64,000 nt of DNA from a virus: positions 40,213 through 104,212 of the IMG/VR virus record IMGVR_UViG_3300044641_010298, one strand, 5' to 3'. The first letter of the stretch is position 1, and every line of letters begins with the position of its first letter. The notes beneath the pieces were generated by a model, which saw only the letters and a program-made list of their open reading frames with translations, ran no database searches and had not been told where the DNA came from. Made by a program: the position numbers and the translations under genes. Shown in pieces: positions 58,210-63,803 of this stretch.

Positions 58210-58404
58210 TCAGTCCTTACACTTCTCACAGATGTACAGCTGATTGGCCGGCCAGTTCGCCTCGTAGGTGCCACACCACTTGCAGTCACGGCCCCAGTCC
58301 TTCGCCGACCCGACCATGTTCGCCTGAATGATGCGGGAGGGGCTGTGGGCCGCCTGGCGGCGCTTGGCGGTGGCGGCACGGGGATTGAAGAAGAGCTTGT
58401 CCAT
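58210..58404 (-). CDS. 64-residue zinc-ribbon-like protein
   Basis: Basic N-terminus (PRAATAKRRQAAHSPSR), then CKWCGTYEANW and YICEKCKD: two CxxC pairs near the C-terminus. Candidate host RNA polymerase or DNA binder; unproven. Confidence 0.62.
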   Translation of the reverse strand: MDKLFFNPRAATAKRRQAAHSPSRIIQANMVGSAKDWGRDCKWCGTYEANWPANQLYICEKCKD

Positions 58405-58425
58405 TCTGTCCTCCTTGGCCTGATT

Positions 58426-58454
58426 ATTCTACCATCCGTACCGCCGCCCGCACG
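58426..58454 (-). promoter_or_regulatory. Promoter, CGTGCG-17-TAGAAT
   Basis: -35 at 58449-58454, -10 at 58426-58431. Serves 58210-58404. Confidence 0.75.
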
Positions 58455-58457
58455 AGC

Positions 58458-58694
58458 TCAGTACATTGAGGCCAGGATGTCCATCTCACTGAAGCCGAAG
58501 GGGAACGGCTTGATCTGGTGGCTGAGCTCGGCCATGGCGACCAGGTGGTGCCCGCGGCCGGTGAAGGTGCAGACCACCATGTCGTTCCCGTAGTCGCCCT
58601 CCCACTGCTCGACCTTCAGGCCGAGCTCCTGGGCCAGGCTGAGGAAGCGGGGCAGGGTGTCCTTCGAGATGTTGATGTCGAGGTTCTTGGTCAT
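58458..58694 (-). CDS. 78-residue protein, unknown
   Basis: MTKNLDINISKDTLPRFLSL, LKVEQWEGDYGNDMVVCTFT, MAELSHQIKPFPFGFSEMD; alpha/beta. Start 58692-58694 after GGAGGACAGA; an in-frame ATG in the leader hairpin eight codons upstream would add MDPALEDR. Confidence 0.6.
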   Translation of the reverse strand: MTKNLDINISKDTLPRFLSLAQELGLKVEQWEGDYGNDMVVCTFTGRGHHLVAMAELSHQIKPFPFGFSEMDILASMY

Positions 58695-58705
58695 TCTGTC
58701 CTCCA

Positions 58706-58725
58706 GGGCGGGGTCCATCCCCTCC
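58706..58725 (-). repeat. Leader hairpin with ATGGAC (copy 3)
   Basis: GGAGGGGATGGACCCCGCCC; stem GGGG/CCCC. The ATG is in frame with the gene. Confidence 0.58.
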
Positions 58726-58738
58726 ACCTTGCTTGGAT

Positions 58739-58767
58739 ATTGTACCATGCCGCCGGTAAGTCGCACG
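58739..58767 (-). promoter_or_regulatory. Promoter, CGTGCG-17-TACAAT
   Basis: -35 at 58762-58767, -10 at 58739-58744. Serves 58458-58694. Confidence 0.74.
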
Positions 58768-58768
58768 A

Positions 58769-59050
58769 CTAGGGGGAAACTGCCGTCTTGACCTCCTTCT
58801 TGGTGTAGGGGTGGGTGTACCGGACGATGAGCTCGATCGAGTCTTCATAGGACCATCGGGCATCGACCACCACTGCCTTCAGGTCATGGAGCTGGGTCTG
58901 ACCGGTGGTGGGGTCCTTCAGCTTCCGCTGGATGGTGATGAAACGGTGGACCAGCGGGAGGAAGGCCTGGTCGAGGGCCTTCTGGCGGTAGTCAGCTAAG
59001 AGGTCGTGGGCGGTGGTGGTGAAGGTCTCGAGCTCGTCGGGGGTGATCAT
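58769..59050 (-). CDS. 93-residue helical protein, unknown
   Basis: LETFTTTAHDLLADYRQKAL, LPLVHRFITIQRKLKDPTTG, then DARWSYEDSIELIVRYTHPY; helices followed by strands. Own promoter, GGAGGACAGA site. Confidence 0.6.
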   Translation of the reverse strand: MITPDELETFTTTAHDLLADYRQKALDQAFLPLVHRFITIQRKLKDPTTGQTQLHDLKAVVVDARWSYEDSIELIVRYTHPYTKKEVKTAVSP

Positions 59051-59070
59051 TCTGTCCTCCTTGCTCCCTT

Positions 59071-59099
59071 ATCATACCATCAGGTGTCGGCCTCGCACG
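59071..59099 (-). promoter_or_regulatory. Promoter, CGTGCG-17-TATGAT
   Basis: -35 at 59094-59099, -10 at 59071-59076. Serves 58769-59050. Confidence 0.74.
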
Positions 59100-59102
59100 A
59101 AA

Positions 59103-59126
59103 CGGCCGCCCCCGAAGGGGCGGCCG
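59103..59126 (-). terminator. UUCG-tetraloop hairpin after 59139-59588
   Basis: Perfect 10-bp stem CGGCCGCCCC, loop TTCG (minus strand), GGGGCGGCCG, followed by TTTCG. Very stable; likely a terminator or 3' mRNA stabiliser, with a short U-run. Confidence 0.55.
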
Positions 59127-59138
59127 GCCGAGCTCCCA

Positions 59139-59588
59139 TCAGGCAAGGAGGAGGAGGAGCTCGGACTTGTTGAGGTCGGAGTAGCCCTTGAGGCCACGGT
59201 CCTTCGCACGGGCCTTCAGCTGGGGGACCGTCAGGGCGGTGAGGTCCTCGTGCGTCGGGGTCGGGTCCACGACCAGGTCGAGGAGGACCGGCTCGACCGG
59301 GGCCTCGACCTTCACGGTGACCGTGAGGTCGGCGGGGTCGGCCGCCTTCCGGGGCCGCTTGAGGGGCGCCGGGGTCATGTCGAGGCCGGCCTCGCGGACG
59401 GCCTTCTTGGCCGCGTGACCGACCGCGATCCGGGCCCCACGGTCGAGGTCACGGGCCGTGACGTGCATGAGGACCTTCGAGCCCCACTGGAGGCGGGTGG
59501 CGACGAAGGGGACATCGCCGATCGTGCCGACCACGGTGGGGGTGCCATCGACGGAGGTGACGGAGCTGATGGTGATGTTCTTGGCCAT
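59139..59588 (-). CDS. KRPRK-family paralogue B with C-terminal Rho-N/SAP-like domain
   Basis: 149 residues from ATG 59586-59588 (MAKNITISSVTSVDGTPTVV). Shared core: RLQWGSKVLMHVTARDLDRG, AVGHAAKKAVREAG, APLKRPRK. Unique end: LTALTVPQLKARAKDRGLKG then YSDLNKSELLLLL, the helix-extended-helix pattern of Rho N-terminal/SAP-type nucleic-acid-binding domains. Could link DNA or RNA binding to the core domain. Confidence 0.7.
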   Translation of the reverse strand: MAKNITISSVTSVDGTPTVVGTIGDVPFVATRLQWGSKVLMHVTARDLDRGARIAVGHAAKKAVREAGLDMTPAPLKRPRKAADPADLTVTVKVEAPVEPVLLDLVVDPTPTHEDLTALTVPQLKARAKDRGLKGYSDLNKSELLLLLA

Positions 59589-59624
59589 TTGTTCTTTCCT
59601 TGGTTGGTGGTGGGTGGCTTGATC

Positions 59625-59653
59625 ATTATACCAGGTCAGCGGCATCCCGCACG
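59625..59653 (-). promoter_or_regulatory. Promoter, CGTGCG-17-TATAAT
   Basis: -35 at 59648-59653, consensus -10 at 59625-59630. Serves 59139-59588. Confidence 0.76.
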
Positions 59654-59657
59654 GGAC

Positions 59658-59810
59658 CTATTCGGCGGCCAGGTCCTGGGCGGTCTCGAGGAGGCTGTCG
59701 ATCGTCTCGAGGTCGAGGCCGGACCAGAGGCCTCGGCTGATCAGGGTCGCCGTGTCCGCCCCGCCCTTGATTGCCGCCGCCGCCTGATCGATGAAGTCGT
59801 GATGAGCCAT
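59658..59810 (-). CDS. 50-residue protein, paralogue of 52468-52614
   Basis: MAHHDFIDQAAAAIKGGADT, LISRGLWSGLDLETIDSLLE. Shares HHxFIDQ and SRxLWSGLDLxTI with the other copy. Small helical fold; unknown function. Confidence 0.66.
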   Translation of the reverse strand: MAHHDFIDQAAAAIKGGADTATLISRGLWSGLDLETIDSLLETAQDLAAE

Positions 59811-59830
59811 TCTGTCCTCCTTACTCTGTT

Positions 59831-59859
59831 ATTCTACCACCACTCTGTCTGCCCGCACG
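59831..59859 (-). promoter_or_regulatory. Promoter, CGTGCG-17-TAGAAT
   Basis: -35 at 59854-59859, -10 at 59831-59836. Serves 59658-59810. Confidence 0.75.
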
Positions 59860-59864
59860 AACCC

Positions 59865-60038
59865 TCAGTACCCCCGGTGCGTGATCCGCTGGCCGACCAG
59901 GTTGAACACCTGCCCACAGGCGCACCGGGCACCGTCATGGGTGATGGTGAACGACTTGCCCGTCTCCTCGCACGCCACCCGGGTCCGGACCCGCTCCTTG
60001 CCGTTCACCGTGATCGTCACTTGGGTCTTCGTGTGCAT
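59865..60038 (-). CDS. 57-residue protein, possible zinc site
   Basis: MHTKTQVTITVNGKERVRTR, EETGKSFTITHDGARCACGQ. Three Cys, possibly with His, may bind metal. The leader-hairpin ATG lies nine codons upstream in frame (MDTVEKEGS extension). Confidence 0.58.
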   Translation of the reverse strand: MHTKTQVTITVNGKERVRTRVACEETGKSFTITHDGARCACGQVFNLVGQRITHRGY

Positions 60039-60053
60039 GCTGCCCTCCTTCTC

Positions 60054-60073
60054 GACGGTGTCCATCACTGTCC
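60054..60073 (-). repeat. Leader hairpin with ATGGAC (copy 4)
   Basis: GGACAGTGATGGACACCGTC; stem GACaGTG/CACCGTC with one mismatch. ATG in frame with the gene. Confidence 0.55.
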
Positions 60074-60086
60074 CCTTGATGATTCA

Positions 60087-60116
60087 GTTATACCAGGTGG
60101 GGGTCACCGTTGCACG
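60087..60116 (-). promoter_or_regulatory. Promoter, CGTGCA-18-TATAAC
   Basis: The only member with an 18-bp spacer; -35 at 60111-60116, TGG-extended -10. Serves 59865-60038. Confidence 0.6.
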
Positions 60117-60121
60117 AACCC

Positions 60122-60319
60122 TCAGCCGTTCGCCGGGGCCTCGTAGTTCCGGAGGTTGAACTCGCGGAGGGCGGCGCAGGTCTCCTTGTGGATGCCCCTC
60201 TCCTCGGCGAGCTTGAAGAGGGCGTTCGCGATGTCGGCGGTCTCCTTGGAGTCCAGGCCGTAGTTGACGTAGGCCTGGGTGGTGAGGCCGATGAGCTGAG
60301 CGATCTGGTTGGCGTTCAT
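60122..60319 (-). CDS. 65-residue helical protein, related to 54975-55205
   Basis: MNANQIAQLIGLTTQAYVNY, LDSKETADIANALFKLAEER, ETCAALREFNLRNYE. Same helix spacing as the 54975-55205 product. Unknown function. Confidence 0.62.
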   Translation of the reverse strand: MNANQIAQLIGLTTQAYVNYGLDSKETADIANALFKLAEERGIHKETCAALREFNLRNYEAPANG

Positions 60320-60339
60320 TCTGTCCTCCTTGCTCTGTT

Positions 60340-60368
60340 ATTCTACCAGGTCGTGGGCCGCCCGCACG
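60340..60368 (-). promoter_or_regulatory. Promoter, CGTGCG-17-TAGAAT
   Basis: -35 at 60363-60368 in GCCCGTGCGGGC, -10 at 60340-60345. Serves 60122-60319. Confidence 0.76.
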
Positions 60369-60371
60369 GGC

Positions 60372-60563
60372 TCAGCGGATCCAGCGAACCTCGACATCCA
60401 CCCACCGGTTGCCGTCCGGGTCGCCCGGGCTCGCCGCGACGATCTTGGCGCTGAGAACCCAGCGCCCCGGGTGCTCGGCCTCGAACTGGGCCTTCGCTGC
60501 GAGGATCGTCTCGCGGATATCGGCCGAGGTCTGGAAGAAGCGGATCTGATTGACGTGGGTCAC
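60372..60563 (-). CDS. 63-residue protein, unknown
   Basis: IRFFQTSADIRETILAAKAQ, HPGRWVLSAKIVAASPGDPD, RWVDVEVRWIR: helix then two strands. Own promoter and AAGGAGG site. Confidence 0.6.
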   Translation of the reverse strand: MTHVNQIRFFQTSADIRETILAAKAQFEAEHPGRWVLSAKIVAASPGDPDGNRWVDVEVRWIR

Positions 60564-60583
60564 GATTACCTCCTTGCTCAGTT

Positions 60584-60612
60584 ATTCTACCATCCGCTCC
60601 CCAGCCCGCACG
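60584..60612 (-). promoter_or_regulatory. Promoter, CGTGCG-17-TAGAAT
   Basis: -35 at 60607-60612, -10 at 60584-60589. Serves 60372-60563. Confidence 0.75.
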
Positions 60613-60616
60613 AGCC

Positions 60617-60898
60617 TCAGTCGTGGGAGCCACGGCACCGGACCCCGTGGTCGGGGCAGCTGTAGCTGACGATGCAGCAGCACGGGACCTCCTCGGCCTT
60701 CGGGCAGCAGCGGCCACCGCTGATGGTCTCGGTCACCTGGCGTGCGTGGTGGGTCCAGGCGATGGGGGTCGGAGTGCCGCGGCCGAGGGAGGACCGCACC
60801 CGGGTGTTGAAGTCCTCCGGGCTCACTCCGAAGATTCCGGCCGAGGTCTGAAGCGCCTTGTAGTCCGCCCGGTACTGCTCGATCGACTTCGTCTTCAT
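60617..60898 (-). CDS. 93-residue protein with Cys-rich C-terminus
   Basis: Start ATG 60896-60898. Helical N-terminal half (KSIEQYRADYKALQTSAGIF), then GGRCCPKAEEVPCCCIVSYS and CPDHGVRC: seven Cys and a His in about 30 residues, a probable multi-metal site. Unknown function. Confidence 0.62.
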   Translation of the reverse strand: MKTKSIEQYRADYKALQTSAGIFGVSPEDFNTRVRSSLGRGTPTPIAWTHHARQVTETISGGRCCPKAEEVPCCCIVSYSCPDHGVRCRGSHD

Positions 60899-60917
60899 CT
60901 TGCCTCCTAGCTCTGTT

Positions 60918-60946
60918 ATTGTACCACCCACTTGCCAACCCGCACG
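60918..60946 (-). promoter_or_regulatory. Promoter, CGTGCG-17-TACAAT
   Basis: -35 at 60941-60946, -10 at 60918-60923. Serves 60617-60898. Confidence 0.75.
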
Positions 60947-60951
60947 AGACC

Positions 60952-61092
60952 CTAGAACGGGGCCGTGCCGCTGTCGACCTGGGCCACCCAGGCCCAGAAG
61001 GTCTCGAGCTCCTCCGGGGTGGGGTCCTCGAGCCCCACCACCTCTTCATCATCACCACCGAAGTCGATGTCATCCACGATCAGGTCGCGCAT
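60952..61092 (-). CDS. 46-residue acidic protein
   Basis: MRDLIVDDIDFGGDDEEVVG, then EDPTPEELETFWAWVAQVDS. Strongly acidic, as in DNA-mimic or anti-restriction peptides, but without further evidence. Confidence 0.6.
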   Translation of the reverse strand: MRDLIVDDIDFGGDDEEVVGLEDPTPEELETFWAWVAQVDSGTAPF

Positions 61093-61109
61093 CTTGCCTC
61101 CGTAAAGCC

Positions 61110-61138
61110 ATCATACCATCACAGTCGTGGCGCGCACG
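61110..61138 (-). promoter_or_regulatory. Promoter, CGTGCG-17-TATGAT
   Basis: -35 at 61133-61138, -10 at 61110-61115. Serves 60952-61092. Confidence 0.74.
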
Positions 61139-61177
61139 GGCAGCGCGTCGTGCGGGTGCAGCTCGCCCGGTGTAGGG

Positions 61178-61327
61178 TTAGGGCGGTGGCGGCCCGCTGC
61201 GGAGGCGGTCGACGACGGCCGCGACGACTCGGTAGCTGACGTCGAGCAGAGCTCCGGCAGCGTAGAAGGCGAGGCCGGTCGCCACAGCGGCAGCGACCAG
61301 GGCACAGACGGTGTTGACCAGTGACAT
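61178..61327 (-). CDS. 49-residue membrane protein
   Basis: MSLVNTVCALVAAAVATGLA, FYAAGALLDVSYRVV, ending in SGPPPP. One or two hydrophobic helices. Starts one base after the upstream stop, so translation is coupled. Confidence 0.58.
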   Translation of the reverse strand: MSLVNTVCALVAAAVATGLAFYAAGALLDVSYRVVAAVVDRLRSGPPPP

Positions 61328-61328
61328 G

Positions 61329-61622
61329 TCAGCCCTCGTATCCGGCCGCGACGCAGCCGTTGATCCACTCGAAGAACATCTTCTGGCCGCTGATCCGGCT
61401 CACCTCATCACCGAGCTCGAGCCACCAGTCCAGGGGATTCGGGTGGTTGTAGTCGTTCGGGATCCCGGTCCCCTCGTGGATGATGCAGACCAGGGAGCCC
61501 TTCCGGCTCCAGCCGCCCGGGTCCTGCCCACCGCGGAAGACCATCTTGTTCACGTCCAGGTCCAGGCCCAGCTCCTTGCCGGCGATCTTGAGGGCGTGTT
61601 TCGTGGCGACGTAGGGGCTCAT
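61329..61622 (-). CDS. 97-residue protein, unknown
   Basis: ATKHALKIAGKELGLDLDVN, GWSRKGSLVCIIHEGTGIPN, LDWWLELGDEVSRISGQKMF. Alpha/beta globular. AGGAAAGGA ribosome site; own promoter. Confidence 0.6.
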   Translation of the reverse strand: MSPYVATKHALKIAGKELGLDLDVNKMVFRGGQDPGGWSRKGSLVCIIHEGTGIPNDYNHPNPLDWWLELGDEVSRISGQKMFFEWINGCVAAGYEG

Positions 61623-61643
61623 TCCTTTCCTCCTTGCCTCGTT

Positions 61644-61672
61644 ATTCTACCATGTGCTGGGCGCTGCGCACG
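61644..61672 (-). promoter_or_regulatory. Promoter, CGTGCG-17-TAGAAT
   Basis: -35 at 61667-61672, -10 at 61644-61649. Serves 61329-61622 and 61178-61327. Confidence 0.74.
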
Positions 61673-61714
61673 GGCGCAGGATGCTGGGCGCTCGATAACC
61701 TGGGCGCAAGATGA

Positions 61715-61732
61715 GCGCTCGACAGCGAGCGC
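61715..61732 (-). terminator. Possible terminator hairpin after 61753-62079
   Basis: GCGCTCG / CGAGCGC 7-bp stem with a 4-base loop, followed by TCATCTT; a weaker related repeat (CGAGCGCCC) lies 20 bp on. Confidence 0.4.
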
Positions 61733-61752
61733 CCACCCCGGACCCGGAGGTC

Positions 61753-62079
61753 TCAGGCCTCGAGCTCGACCTCGAAGACCACCTCGGACAGGGCCACCGG
61801 CTCGGAAGGGGCGGCCTCGGAGGCCTCGACCTTGGTCTTCCGGGGGCGCTTGAGGGGGGCCGGGGTGAGGTCGATGCCCTGGGCACGGACGGCCTTCTTG
61901 GCCGCATGTCCGATCGAGATTCGGGTGCCCCGATCGAAGTCACCACCGGTCACGTGCATGAGGACCTTGCCGCCCCACTGGAGCTGGGAGGCCTGGAAGC
62001 TCTGCTCACCGACCGTGCCGAAGACCACCGCCTTGCCGTCCACCACCGTCACGTCAGAGATCTTGATGTCCTTGGCCAT
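61753..62079 (-). CDS. KRPRK-family paralogue C, 108 residues
   Basis: MAKDIKISDVTVVDGKAVVF, LQWGGKVLMHVTGGDFDRGT, SIGHAAKKAVRAQG, APLKRPRK, then an acidic tail. Closest to paralogue B in the core but without its Rho-N/SAP-like end. Confidence 0.7.
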   Translation of the reverse strand: MAKDIKISDVTVVDGKAVVFGTVGEQSFQASQLQWGGKVLMHVTGGDFDRGTRISIGHAAKKAVRAQGIDLTPAPLKRPRKTKVEASEAAPSEPVALSEVVFEVELEA

Positions 62080-62117
62080 TTGATTTCCCCTTGATTGTTG
62101 CCGTGATTGGCTTGGTT

Positions 62118-62146
62118 ATTGTACCAGGTTCCCCGTCATTCGCACG
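62118..62146 (-). promoter_or_regulatory. Promoter, CGTGCG-17-TACAAT
   Basis: -35 at 62141-62146, -10 at 62118-62123. Serves 61753-62079. Confidence 0.75.
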
Positions 62147-62149
62147 GGA

Positions 62150-62377
62150 TCAGCGTTCGTATTCCTTGTACCGGCGCTGGATCTCAGCCACCTCTTTGCG
62201 GACGATTCGTGCGAGGGCCTCGCGGGCGTTCTGATCGTGCGACAGGGTGAAGGCGAGGCACTTGACCATCGTCTGGGCGACGACCGTCGAGCTCGCACCG
62301 GCGAAGCTGTCACCTTCGAGATCCATGTCGCACCAATCCACGAGGATGTCAGCGAGCTGAGCCATATCCGTGTCCAT
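62150..62377 (-). CDS. 75-residue helical protein, unknown
   Basis: MDTDMAQLADILVDWCDMDL, STVVAQTMVKCLAFTLSHDQ, then basic IVRKEVAEIQRRYKEYER. Start 62375-62377 after GGAGGAA; the hairpin ATG nine codons upstream is in frame (MDPALEEGI extension). Confidence 0.6.
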   Translation of the reverse strand: MDTDMAQLADILVDWCDMDLEGDSFAGASSTVVAQTMVKCLAFTLSHDQNAREALARIVRKEVAEIQRRYKEYER

Positions 62378-62392
62378 GATTCCTTCCTCCAG

Positions 62393-62414
62393 GGCGGGGT
62401 CCATCCCCGCTGCC
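62393..62414 (-). repeat. Leader hairpin with ATGGAC (copy 5)
   Basis: GGCAGCGGGGATGGACCCCGCC; stem GCGGGG/CCCCGC closing ATGGA. ATG in frame with the gene. Confidence 0.6.
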
Positions 62415-62424
62415 TTGCTTGATC

Positions 62425-62453
62425 ATTGTATCACTGTATCAGTCCGTCGCACG
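62425..62453 (-). promoter_or_regulatory. Promoter, CGTGCG-17-TACAAT
   Basis: -35 at 62448-62453, TGA-extended -10 at 62425-62430. Serves 62150-62377. Confidence 0.74.
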
Positions 62454-62456
62454 GGA

Positions 62457-62696
62457 TCACCAGATGACGAGCACCGCGATCTTGCCGTTCTCATCGTCCT
62501 GGTTGAACTCCGGCTCCTTGTCGGAGGGTTCCCAGTCATCCAGCTCGTCATCAGTCAGATCCGAGGTGTCATCGGACCAGGTGCCCCGAGAGACCTGGAC
62601 GATGTCCTCGGGATCACCCCGCTCCGGGTCCAGGACCTGGACCTTCATGTCCTGGGGGAGAGCCTGGAGCTCCTTGATCAGTTCCGAAACAGTCAT
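62457..62696 (-). CDS. 79-residue acidic protein, unknown
   Basis: TVSELIKELQALPQDMKVQV opens like a small family common in phages and plasmids (helix, then LP-x-D-x-x-V strand), followed by a long acidic insertion and IAVLVIW strand. Possibly a DNA mimic; unproven. Confidence 0.6.
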   Translation of the reverse strand: MTVSELIKELQALPQDMKVQVLDPERGDPEDIVQVSRGTWSDDTSDLTDDELDDWEPSDKEPEFNQDDENGKIAVLVIW

Positions 62697-62716
62697 GATT
62701 GCCTCCTTGCTTGATC

Positions 62717-62745
62717 ATTGTATCACCCGCCCAGCCTGGCGCACG
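62717..62745 (-). promoter_or_regulatory. Promoter, CGTGCG-17-TACAAT
   Basis: -35 at 62740-62745, -10 at 62717-62722. Serves 62457-62696. Confidence 0.74.
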
Positions 62746-62747
62746 GG

Positions 62748-63098
62748 TCAGAGGCGGCCCTTGTGGTTCGTTCCGATCGAGCCGCTCTCGCCCACCTTCC
62801 TGAACTTCAGATTGCCCATGTAGCTGTTGCTGTTGGACATCTGACAGGCCTTACCCACGTTCTGTCCGCTGTTGGATCGCCACGCCTTCACATAGGCAGC
62901 TCGATCCTTCTCAGATCCGAAGGCGAGGACGGTGACGCCCACACCCTTTCCGTCACCGGCCGCGACCCCGGCATAAGGGACCGCCGTCTCGGTGCCCAGC
63001 TCCTCCACGCAGTCTGGGCACTCGTTGATCCGCCCGCCGATCGAGCGCTTCTGAGGAGAGGTGTGATCGAACGAGACCCCGCAGTGCTTGCAGTCCAT
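62748..63098 (-). CDS. 116-residue zinc-ribbon protein
   Basis: Start ATG 63096-63098. MDCKHCGVSFDH and NECPDCVEELG form a CxxC...CxxC ribbon; VTVLAFGSEKDRAAYVKAWR and a Ser/Asn stretch follow. Resembles a hypothetical family in other phages. Upstream frame extension passes through the promoter and is rejected. Confidence 0.65.
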   Translation of the reverse strand: MDCKHCGVSFDHTSPQKRSIGGRINECPDCVEELGTETAVPYAGVAAGDGKGVGVTVLAFGSEKDRAAYVKAWRSNSGQNVGKACQMSNSNSYMGNLKFRKVGESGSIGTNHKGRL

Positions 63099-63114
63099 TA
63101 TGCCTCCTGCGCTT

Positions 63115-63143
63115 ATTGTATCAGGTGTTGTCAGTGTCGCACG
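63115..63143 (-). promoter_or_regulatory. Promoter, CGTGCG-17-TACAAT
   Basis: -35 at 63138-63143, -10 at 63115-63120. Serves 62748-63098; the upstream gene ends inside it. Confidence 0.73.
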
Positions 63144-63330
63144 CCCCGCGGCAAGCCTTCCGGCTCGCTTCCCGCCGCTTGTCCGGTCGGACGCTGTGCT
63201 CACCCCGCCAGTCAGCCGGGGTGCCGCCGGCTGCGAAGTGGGCAGCTCGATCGAATCCCCGAAGGAGGCGGAGGGTGTCCAGCCGCTTCAGGGTGGTGGC
63301 CTTCAGGGTGTGGCGATTCGTGTGTGCCAT
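63121..63330 (-). CDS. 69-residue basic protein
   Basis: MAHTNRHTLKATTLKRLDTL, then FDRAAHFAAGG and RPDKRREASRKACRGACD. Arg/Lys-rich, likely nucleic-acid binding. Its stop lies in the spacer of the next promoter. Confidence 0.58.
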   Translation of the reverse strand: MAHTNRHTLKATTLKRLDTLRLLRGFDRAAHFAAGGTPADWRGEHSVRPDKRREASRKACRGACDTDNT

Positions 63331-63349
63331 GATTCCTCCTTGCTCCTAT

Positions 63350-63378
63350 ATTGTATCAGGCTGCGGAGGACCCGCACG
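63350..63378 (-). promoter_or_regulatory. Promoter, CGTGCG-17-TACAAT
   Basis: -35 at 63373-63378, -10 at 63350-63355. Serves 63121-63330. Confidence 0.74.
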
Positions 63379-63380
63379 GG

Positions 63381-63545
63381 TTAGAACACCGTCTCATCCA
63401 GCGGCAGGGCGACGACCGGGCCTTCCCAGCCGGCCGGGACGTAGATCGCTTCCGCCTCGAGTCCACCGGTGTAGACGCGGCCCTCGAGCGTGGGGGCCTT
63501 CGCGACGTTGAAGAGGGTGGCGAGGAAGAGGATGATGGTGTTCAT
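63381..63545 (-). CDS. 54-residue protein with hydrophobic N-terminus
   Basis: MNTIILFLATLFNVAKAPTL, then a beta-like EAEAIYVPAGWEGPVVALPL. The start resembles a signal peptide or anchor. GGAGACATCA before the ATG. Confidence 0.6.
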   Translation of the reverse strand: MNTIILFLATLFNVAKAPTLEGRVYTGGLEAEAIYVPAGWEGPVVALPLDETVF

Positions 63546-63586
63546 TGATGTCTCCTTGGTTCTGGTCTGGTGGGTGGTGCCTGGTT

Positions 63587-63615
63587 ATTCTACTTGGTGG
63601 AACCGGTGACGCACG
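63587..63615 (-). promoter_or_regulatory. Promoter, CGTGCG-17-TAGAAT, inside upstream gene end
   Basis: -35 at 63610-63615 and spacer are coding for the last residues of 63590-63721; the TAG stop is part of the -10 (63587-63592). Serves 63381-63545. Confidence 0.68.
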
Positions 63616-63721
63616 CGCGATGGTTCGACAGACCGACGCAGGCGGTGGACCCCTTCAGGCTCACAGTGACACCGAGGTAGAGAGCGAGGCCGATCGCGGC
63701 GACAATGATCAGAAGCTTCAT
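63590..63721 (-). CDS. 43-residue membrane protein
   Basis: MKLLIIVAAIGLALYLGVTV, then GSTACVGLSNHRACVTGSTK with two Cys that could pair outside the membrane. GGAGGACAAG before the ATG; hairpin ATG eight codons upstream is in frame (MDTAKEDK). Confidence 0.6.
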   Translation of the reverse strand: MKLLIIVAAIGLALYLGVTVSLKGSTACVGLSNHRACVTGSTK

Positions 63722-63733
63722 CTTGTCCTCCTT

Positions 63734-63752
63734 GGCGGTGTCCATCACCGCC
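63734..63752 (-). repeat. Leader hairpin GGCGGTG-ATGGA-CACCGCC (copy 6)
   Basis: Same 19 bases as copy 1, 17 kb away; perfect 7-bp stem. ATG in frame with the gene. Confidence 0.65.
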
Positions 63753-63773
63753 GCCTTGGTTGGTTACCTGCCC

Positions 63774-63802
63774 ATTGTATCACCGCGCCTGGGCGGCGCA
63801 CG
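63774..63802 (-). promoter_or_regulatory. Promoter, CGTGCG-17-TACAAT
   Basis: -35 at 63797-63802, -10 at 63774-63779. Serves 63590-63721. Confidence 0.73.
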
Positions 63803-63803
63803 A

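Noticed and set aside
59013-60146. 377-codon rightward open frame
   Set aside because: It crosses five leftward genes and their promoters; long antisense frames are expected in GC-rich coding DNA.
45545-63802. Regularly repeated short sequence every 150-500 bp, CRISPR-like at first glance
   Set aside because: Repeats are promoter motifs between genes; the intervals are coding and of variable length, and the repeats are not identical.
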